DNA from: Platycnemis pennipes
Lineage: Eukaryota; Arthropoda; Insecta; Odonata; Platycnemididae
Assembly: GCA_933228895.1 (NCBI GenBank)
Contig: OW121851.1
Span: 109,575,271-109,639,270 of the forward strand
DNA: 64,000 nt
Direction of reading: 5' to 3'
Part shown: one piece after another, positions 1-9,300 of the stretch
Layout: every line of letters begins with the position of its first letter
Numbering within the stretch: position 1 is the stretch's first letter
Program-made: the position numbers and the translations under genes
The notes under the pieces: model-generated
What the model saw: only the letters and a program-made list of their open reading frames with translations
Database searches by the model: none
What the model was told of the DNA's origin: nothing

Positions 1-247
1 GTATCTATTAAAAATCCAATATGAATATTTTAAAAGTTACAAAATATAATGTTTGATTTGCATGATAGGCAGCAGAGCAAAAGAAAAAAATAAAAAATAC
101 CACAAATTTTTACACACAATAAACACTTTTCTCGGTTTCCAAATAAAATTGAATCAGCATGAGCAAATACTGTTTAGCTATGCTGGCACTTTTAACAAAT
201 CGAATTGTTTCAGGGGTAATAAATACAGTTAAAATGTGTACACTCAC

Positions 248-365
248 CTGGTGGAATGAGTAGCTAGCAAGTAGAAGGATATAATAATATGAGGGAACAG
301 ATCCATGGTTTATGAGTGATGGGGTGATCCATACAATAAATGCTGCAATAAGACCAAAGGCCAAT
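248..365 (-). CDS. SLC33A1: SLC33A1 exon 6 (residues 366-405), last exon in window
   Basis: The acceptor is tgtttttag|ATTGGCC and the donor is CACCAG|GTGAGTG. It encodes LAFGLIAAFIVWITPSLINH and GSVPSYYYILLLASYSFHQ. It ends in phase 0. No further family sequence is seen on the minus strand in bases 1-247, which is intron, so the remaining exons are off the left edge. Confidence 0.92.
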
Positions 366-3300
366 CTAAAAACAGAATAAAAAAAGCATCAACATGTGCA
401 CGACTAATAATGTTCACAACAAACCAAATTGAAATAGCAAATAATTTCAAAATTATAAATTAGGTATTATTTAATCAAAAGGTTAGTCAATTGATTAAAA
501 CTTTCGCAGTCCGTGTCTGAGTGATGGGATTTTTTTTGGGGGTTTCTACCCGATTACGTGGTTGTCCACCAACATTTCCCCTCCGCCGCTGGAGGGGAAT
601 GCTGCTCATTCTACCCTGATGAGGCCTCCAGCAGCAGAGGGGAAACGGTGACCAACCACGTAATCTCAGAGAAACCCCCCAAAAAAACCACTCAAAAGGT
701 TAGTCTCAAAGTGTAGCAAATTACTGCTTATTACTAGGTCAGACTGCAAATTAAATTTGTAAATTAAAATTTCTGATTAGACTTGTTGCTTACTTGATAT
801 TATTCACTTATTTACATACTGTCCATATTGGGAGACTGGATGATGGAACTGTTAGTGTACTCAACTTCAGTTTTTAGCCACTGCAGTTTCTACGTAGGGT
901 ATTTCCCGGTGTGCAATTGAGTGTTATGTTGAGAACATTTGGAGTAGAGATCTTAGGCAGTAAAGAGTGTTACCCCATGGTATTATTTGTTTAGAGCAGG
1001 ATAATGTGATATTGCTTGTACTGGGTTTTTCCTCATCTTTCTGTGAGAATATGTGAGCAAGAGTATTTATAGAATATGTAGATGGTTCATTAATCTGCAT
1101 GTTATTGGGGTAACTAGTATGTGTAGAGAAGTTATTATCAATATTACTTATGGCAAATAACAGTATCTCAAGATGTTATACACAGCATCACAATGACTCA
1201 ACCAACTATTCCTGGAGTTAATAATTACTGCCCCATGAACAATATTTAGCCAAAAATGCATATGTTTAGGAATGGAGAGCACCCAGGAAAACGAAACATT
1301 TCCCCTGGAAAACTCAGGGAATTTCTAAATGGCTTCACAGTGGACACCCCGACTTGGCTCTCTTGGTCATACTGATCTTATTTTTTGTATGGCATCATTA
1401 CCCCTGTTGTGACAAATCTTGGACATGGAGCAGCTATCTAACTCTATTACATGGAGTACATCAGCCAAATGGTGCAGAGCATGAAAACAAGAACTAATGA
1501 AATCAAAAAGTAATTGATGAGAGGTTACGAAAGCTACGACTTTGCAAAACACCTGATAAAAATGGGGCTTAAAGTGATTTCATGCCAGATGTCTTGAACA
1601 ACAAATGTGAAAGATGTAAACTAGACTTTCTGCTTAAGTTTGAAGCTGACAATTACTCAAATAATGGGGAGAGTTTCAGAAAATACCTTATACACTACCC
1701 TCTATCCATCTCTGTTATTTTCCCCACCCTTCTTTAATTATGAGTATGCAGGCTTCATACATCTTACCCAGATATTCTGCTGTGTTGAGTACTTGGAATA
1801 GATCATAGGGCATATCATTCCTGGAGCCCAGAGAAACACCCATATGGGACCAGTATGCCTTAGGCAACTGACCTCCATTGGTAGGGTGTAGGGTGATTGG
1901 CACCAAGGAGGCTAGAATGCACTGGAGGAGGAGGCGTTGCAGCTGATTTGATAGGCCAGTGGCCATTATGGTAGGTACTGTGATATGGGCTGGCTACTTG
2001 CAATTTATGCAGATGAAGTAGATTTTGCACACCACAAAACAATACAGCAAGATGAATAATGGAATGCATTTTTGAAATCATATAAAGGTGGAAGCTGCCA
2101 ATAGGATAGTGAGGAACCACTTCACGGAACAGAGCACAAGATGCAAAGCCAAAAGGGACAAGATTGGAGAACCTTTGATTGAAAACGAAGACAAAGTGGA
2201 GAAATGGAAAGAATATATGGGACAGTTATACAACAGAACAAATCTCAGCACAAAAATGAACGAAGAGGAAAGCGAAGTCGAAAAATATGATATGGGAGCA
2301 TCAATATTAAGATCGGAATTTGACGCAGCAGTATGGGACCTTTGCATGAATAAGGCTTCTGGAATTGATGATATTCCTGCAGAGCTAATTAAAAATGCAG
2401 GGGAGAAGACTCTAACCCATCTTAACAAAACCATGTGCAACATGTACTCAATGGGAGAAATACCCAGGGACTTTGAGAAAAACATTATCATTCCAATTCC
2501 CATAGAGAAGAGAGTGGAGCAATGCGAAAATTTTAGAACTATAAACATGATGACACATGAATGGAATATATTGACAAGGATCGTCTACAGAAGAACAGAA
2601 CGAAAGGCAGAGGAGTTCCTGGATGAAGATCAATTTGGATTCAGGAAAAGTAAGAGTACAACAGAAGCAATATTGGCCCTTAGGCTGCTCATAGAGAAGA
2701 GAATGGAGAAGAACAAACTGACGTTCATTGCATTTGTGGATTTAGAGAAGGCTTTTGACAACATGGACTGGAATTCAATGCTTGGAATTATGCAAGGAAT
2801 TGGAGTGTCGTACAATGACCGAAGAACTATCCACAGTTTGTACAAAAACCAAGTAGCTGTAATTAAGCCTTCTACTGCCAACCCCTTTTAAGTAGGCTGA
2901 GCGAAAACTGCCAAGCTCATTTCCATGAAAATGCATAGATTATGAATTTTAGACAAATTTGAGGCATATAGTTTTAATATGTTAATTATGATTGTGTCTC
3001 AATGTTGACAATACATTTCGGTTTTTATGAGCATGAAAAATCATTCATGCTCCTTCTGATTTGAAGGAAGTATAATATTACAAATATGTATCATTTTTAA
3101 TGTCAGTCGACCTATATATCGAGCCTTGGAATTTTTGTACAACCATAGAAGGCCAATATATTGGCCCTCTGGCAGTAAAAGGGTTAAATCTGGACCCAGC
3201 TGTGAAAAAGCAAGAATAAGGAAAGTAGTGAGACAAGGCTGCACTGTCTCCCATAACTTTCAATGTTTGTATTGAGAGAGCCATCAATGAAATCAAAGAG

Positions 3301-6300
3301 AAGTCTTCAGGAGTGAATAGCCACGGAGAAAAAATTAGCATGCTGAGATTTGCAGATGACATAGCTCTCATAGCAGAGACAGAGTGGGATCTGAATAAGA
3401 TTCTAATAACTTTGGGAAGGACAATGGCCAGATATCAGCTGAAAATCAATGAGAAGAAGATTAAGATAATGGTGTGCAGCAAGAGAGAAGAGACTAAAAC
3501 CAATGTTAAACTAGGAAAACAAAACTGGAAGGTGTGAGAGTTCTGTTACTTAGGAAGCCAAGTACCCAACAATCAAAAAAGCAAGAAAGACATAGTCAGT
3601 AGAATAGCCCAGGCAAAGAGGGCATTCTATCAGAAGAAGAATCTACTTACAGCTAGAAATACAAGCGTAGAAATAAGGAAACAATTCATCAGAACGTACA
3701 TCTGGAGCATGTTTCTTTACAGCAGTGAGGCATTGACGATGACAGCTGCAGAGAAGAAAAGGGTGGAAGCATTCTATATGTGGTTTTACAGAAGAATGAT
3801 GAAGACTAAATGGATCGACCACGTGACAAACGAAGAAGTCCTAAGAAGAGTGGGAGAAAGGATACTCTAAAAAGAAGACAGAACAACTTAATCAGCCATA
3901 TCTTGAGACACAATAGCCTGATGAAGACAATTGTTGAGGGAAAAGTGAACAGGAAGATTGGAAAAGGCAGGCCTCATATGAGATGTATGGAACAGGTTGT
4001 GAAGGATGCAAAAGAAAATAGTTAAATGTCAATATGAAGAGGTTGGCCCAAGAATCTAGCGGAGGGCTGCATCTAACCAATCCTAGGATTGTTGACCCAT
4101 GATGATGATGATTTTTAAAATTCACCATAGACATGGAGGAAAATGTGCAGACCAGCACCATTTATGTAGTCTAAATAGGTTAAATTCACCCTAGTTTTAG
4201 TTATAAAATGAACTCCCAGGGGAATTAAATACATTAATACCTCCCTTTAATGGACTTCCAAAGATTAATTAATGCTGCTGCAATTAAATTTGGGAATGCT
4301 TTCATTGCCACTTATATTTTAATACTCATAAAGTCTCCACAATAGGCCGTATAAAATATGTAATGTTTTGTACAAAAGAGACAGGGCAGGAGGGCATTGG
4401 TACCGATAAGAAAGATGAAGACATATACCTTGTATTAGTCATCATTACACTCGATTTTGGTCGGAATAACTGATATGATAGAAACAAATTCATTCTACAC
4501 AAAGCATATGTGATACCAAAATATACCATACCTGTATGGTATAGCTTTCAGATATATATCCATAGGCCGAGGTCCTGAAGTATACTTGCTTATTACCAGG
4601 GGTAACACTATTTGAAGAGGAACCAGTGGCACAGCCAGCATGGCTAATTCTTCTTTGGGGATGCCAGCATCAATTAGTTTAAGACTGGTTACAGCATCAC
4701 ATGCTGAGAAGCCAATCTACAAAAAAAATTAATGGGTACATGAAAACAATGCAAAACAAACTTCCAGTTAAATGCAAAGAGCATAAAAATAAAAAAAAAT
4801 CATTTAGTATTCCCTCAACACAGAGATTATGCCCAAATGTCAATATATGCCTGATACTAATGAACTGACAACATACTGACCTTTTGTTTATTTTACCTGG
4901 ATGGGTTAGGACGATTTCGTCCTCTCTACCACCCATCCAGGGCATTATGAGTGAGTGCATTATGGATTGCCTGCATAGCATATGGTGTTGTTGAAGGCTG
5001 TTCAGGTGCTCCACTGGGTCATACTCTGCATTCATGCTGATTTTTCAATGGGAAAGTCATCCATTGTCTTCAGGGAACCAACCTTGAAGACAATGGATGA
5101 CTCACCCATTGAAACATTGACAGAAATTCAGAGCCTGTGCCTGAGCCTGCGGCCTGATTGAGTACCTGAATAGCCTCCACCAACAGGAAGATCAAAACTT
5201 TTTATTCCGGCATAAAAAAGAGGAAGAGACCTTCCTTAACTAAAACTTAACTCCAAGAAATTGCATCAACATCTTTCTTTAAAGGCCCACGCAACATACT
5301 TTTCATGGATTCAACATCAATGACTGCTTCAATACTAAACCACAAGCCAATCACTAATTCATGTTGCTTGAGCAATGTTGAGGTAAGTATCAATTTACTT
5401 ACAGTGCCATTAAAGCACAATTAAGTATTTGCTTCTATGCTCTTTTAAGTATGACTACTTACGAAAATTCTGTTTTCAATTCTCTTAAGCTTTTTCACCA
5501 TTGCTGAGCTTATATTTTTGTGAAAAATGTTCTCACTTGACCAGGAATAATTCAGAAAGGTCAGCAAATACATATTAAATAGCTGTCACGTATCTCAAAT
5601 TATGACGACTAGATCATAAAACTCTTTTGGGTGACTTTGCTTTCAATTATTTCTTTCAAATGAAGATGGAAAGTCCACTCTTTATGCTCCCTATTCAATC
5701 CTAGGGACTTTCATCTAAGCTTCTGAAAAGACCCAGTAGTAACTATTATTTCACTTCAATATTTTTCCAAAATAAAGCACATTATCAGTGAAATGTATTC
5801 AATTTCACAATAAACTCAATTCTCTGATAGTCCATAAATGTTTGAAGCTTTCGCAAAATGTAAGTAATCCAAAACATATTTGCAATATTGAAAAATGAAA
5901 AGCTTCAGAATAGGTACTTCCTTGTCCATCTCTTAGCAAAAGAAGACACAAAACACAACACACTTATATGCAGTAAATGAACTTACTTTACCAGTAAGAA
6001 GAATTATCATAGTGGATTTTATGGTAGGTAAATGAAATATATCCCAGAGAAGACGGTATGTTTGACGAACTCCAATATTTGGGTGCTCAGTCCTTACTTC
6101 TATACCACCGTCCAATGAGGGTCTTGGGTTCATCTCCCTTTTTCCTAGGCCAACAAGTGTGGTAGTGATTATAAAAACCAAGCCCCAGAAATAGAGAAAA
6201 CCTGTGTAATAAAAATATTATAATTGGTTAGGCACTTAAATTTTCACCCCATATAACACTCCTCCTGACCTCCTTTCTCTTAAGTTTCACCCAAGCACTA

Positions 6301-9300
6301 AAGTCCTCAGGCAAAAAATTAATTTTAATCGCCACTCTTCCCGACAGTCTCAATGAAACCGTTACGAAACAAGATTCTCTACAACTTTTCAATCTAATTC
6401 ATGAAAAATTCTTTCATTCAATATTCAATCTGTAATAATGAGCAAATAGTTACCTGATAATATGTATTATGAATAAAAGAAGAAATTTATGCTTTTACCA
6501 TTGAGCTTACTTACTGTTCACAATTTACCACAGACTTTTGAGTGAGTGGAAGATATGCCAAGAAGTAAAATTTTGCCACAAACCTGTTCACTACTTCAAA
6601 AATAATTATTTTGTGCATCTAAGACTGATTTATTTCAAGAATTAATTGTAATAATACAACAACTAAGTTTGGATTATTGATATGAACAAAAAATCAATTT
6701 CAGATTTTTCTATTGACTGCACATGATATTGATCACTTTTTATGATTTATTTCCACTCTTGGGAGCACAGAGCTAACGTAATTCAAATGTAATAATATAC
6801 TGAGACAGACACAATGATAACAGCCAAGATAAACCTTTCAGAATGATTTACTTTAAGGTGGCTGAAAAAAAGGTCTCAAAAACGATAATAGGATACTGGG
6901 CTTTGTGAGAATTAAGCCTTTACTTAGGAGTACTTCTATTAGAAAATATATTTTACTCCTCTTTAACACGTTCACTGCGGGGCTGATTAAAGCCCTACCC
7001 CTCACAGCGTGGCGTTACCCACCGGTGGGCCAGCCTTTTGCATGGGCAGTGTGACCCACCGGTGGGTCACAGTCCTTCTGAGCTTCTGGCCACTGCCGAG
7101 AGATGGTGGTTGAAGCGGCAACACTCAGCTGTTTCATGAGATTAGAGGAAGGCTGGGGGAGGCGACTCCCAGCCTCACCCCCAGCCCGCCCCTCCACCAG
7201 CCACGTGGGGCACGCTATCGGCTAGACCCTGGCGTGGGATGGGGGATGAGAGGGGCAACAATACAATGCATGTGGTAAAAATTTGCTGATGCTCGGAAAA
7301 CCCAGGAGACTCCCACCCATCTCTGTTTATTGCCCCTGCCCTTGTTTGCGCCCGTCTGTGAGACGTAGACGCCCATCTGTGCGTACCGATTCCCCAGCCC
7401 TGCTCACACTATGAGAAAAGGGAAGGAGGATCCTTTGGAAAGAGTACATAGTGGTTTGTCTCACTCAGAAAAAAGTAGTGTCTGCATTTCACCCGGCAAG
7501 GGCACAGTCACTCATCCACCACTGAGGGATTGGCTCAAGAAAGCTACGCGACCCTTTCCCAATTGCCCTTCTGTAGAGTGGGGTGGGGGGAGGGAAGAGA
7601 GAGAGTCAATCTCACACAGCCGGGCGAAAAATTTTCCTAAACATTTTCATTATTTTTAATAAGTTGATATGTTTTACTATATCGAGTATTGTTCATCCTT
7701 ATGTATAAAAATCGCATAAACTTGAAAAAAAAACAAAAAGAAAACAAAAAATAAACATATTTTGGATATAATACGCCAATATGTAAATTTGTTCGTGACC
7801 CACTGGTGGGCCACACCATTCATGTTGAAAAAAGTTTCAGGAGGGGTGACGTGACCCACCGGTGGGTCACACTAAGTGTCACATAGTAGTCTATTATTTG
7901 AACTGTGACTAACCTCTGGGTGAAGTCACTTGAGAAGTTCTCGATTCCTACTCTCACAATACTCCTCACAAGTTACGACAATTCAAAGAATTTTATGGCG
8001 GCGGCGCTAGTCGCATCTGCGTGACCCACCGGTGGGTCACGCCGCAGTGAACGTGTTAATAGCCCATTCTTCTATATGTAGGTACTTAATTTCAGCAAAA
8101 ATTGACGAGGTTTATTTTATTCTATGGCATTGGGAAAATAATTGTACTCTCACACTAGTACCATGGTTTCGACCTGAGGATGAAAATAATTGTACTTGTG
8201 GTTTGTGGGTCATTGGATTTATGCATGCCAAAAAGCAATTTTTAGCTGGTGCAAAAGCAGTATTGATGCCATCAATCTGATTCAATGATTCTACTTCAAC
8301 TTACTCGATAATGTCACTATTCCTTGAGGAGAAGGCTCCGACCTTAAGTAATGGTTGCAAAAATCTGCAGACTCTAGGGCCATAAAAACTACATAACCTA
8401 AGAAGTAACCTGCAGTTTGCCCAACACTATTGCATGTGGATGCATGGCCGACATTACTCCTGCATGAAAGAGAGAAAAATCATGGGTGAAAGTCCATACA
8501 ACTACCATACATGTAAAACTCAGAATAGAAAAAACAATACAGACAATGAGTATGTATAACTAAATATTTAAGAACAATAAAGTGGTAATTGTAATGGTAT
8601 CAAAATGACCATATGAATTTTCATGAGGTAATAATTAAGATAGTACATAGCACATAACACATTTTGTCCCTTTCGCCTCAAATTGAAGGATTTTTTTTCA
8701 TAAGCCTTAATTGACATCCATACAGACAAAATTACTGGAAATATTTGGGACAAATTAATTAATAAAAATTAAATTTAAGAAAATGTAAATATGTAAATGC
8801 CATCCTAATCCAACATTGGAGCTAAATTATCATTCTGTCCATGCTAACATAATGAAGACCGGACATTTTTTTTAACTTTCCTCAGTGCCGCACATTTTCT
8901 TAGACTGATTTCAACATTTTTTTATCTGAGCTATTAGATATTACATATCTTATCAACTTTTTAAAATATTAACCTTCAACTTCCAGCATTTTTTAAAATA
9001 AACTGGAACTTTAGTGTGAACCAATAATTTGCAATGCGTATACAAAACCATTCTATTTAAAACCAAATTGCAATAGAATGAAAACTAAATGTAGACATTA
9101 AGTGTATTTATAACCCGTGTATAATACACAAAATGCAAAATATGAATTAGCATGTGACCAGTCTGTGATGCATGTACCAATAGCATGAGGAAAGGCAAGT
9201 GAAAATTCACCTCCACTTAAATGACATTGGTAGAATTGGGTAACCACAGGGATACTGGGTGACCATTGAGATGGTCAAAATTTGTAGATCATATGAGAAC

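Noticed and set aside
7411..7659. 82-codon ATG ORF inside the TTAA element as a transposase remnant
   Set aside because: No piggyBac motif; the frame is short and has no catalytic residues.
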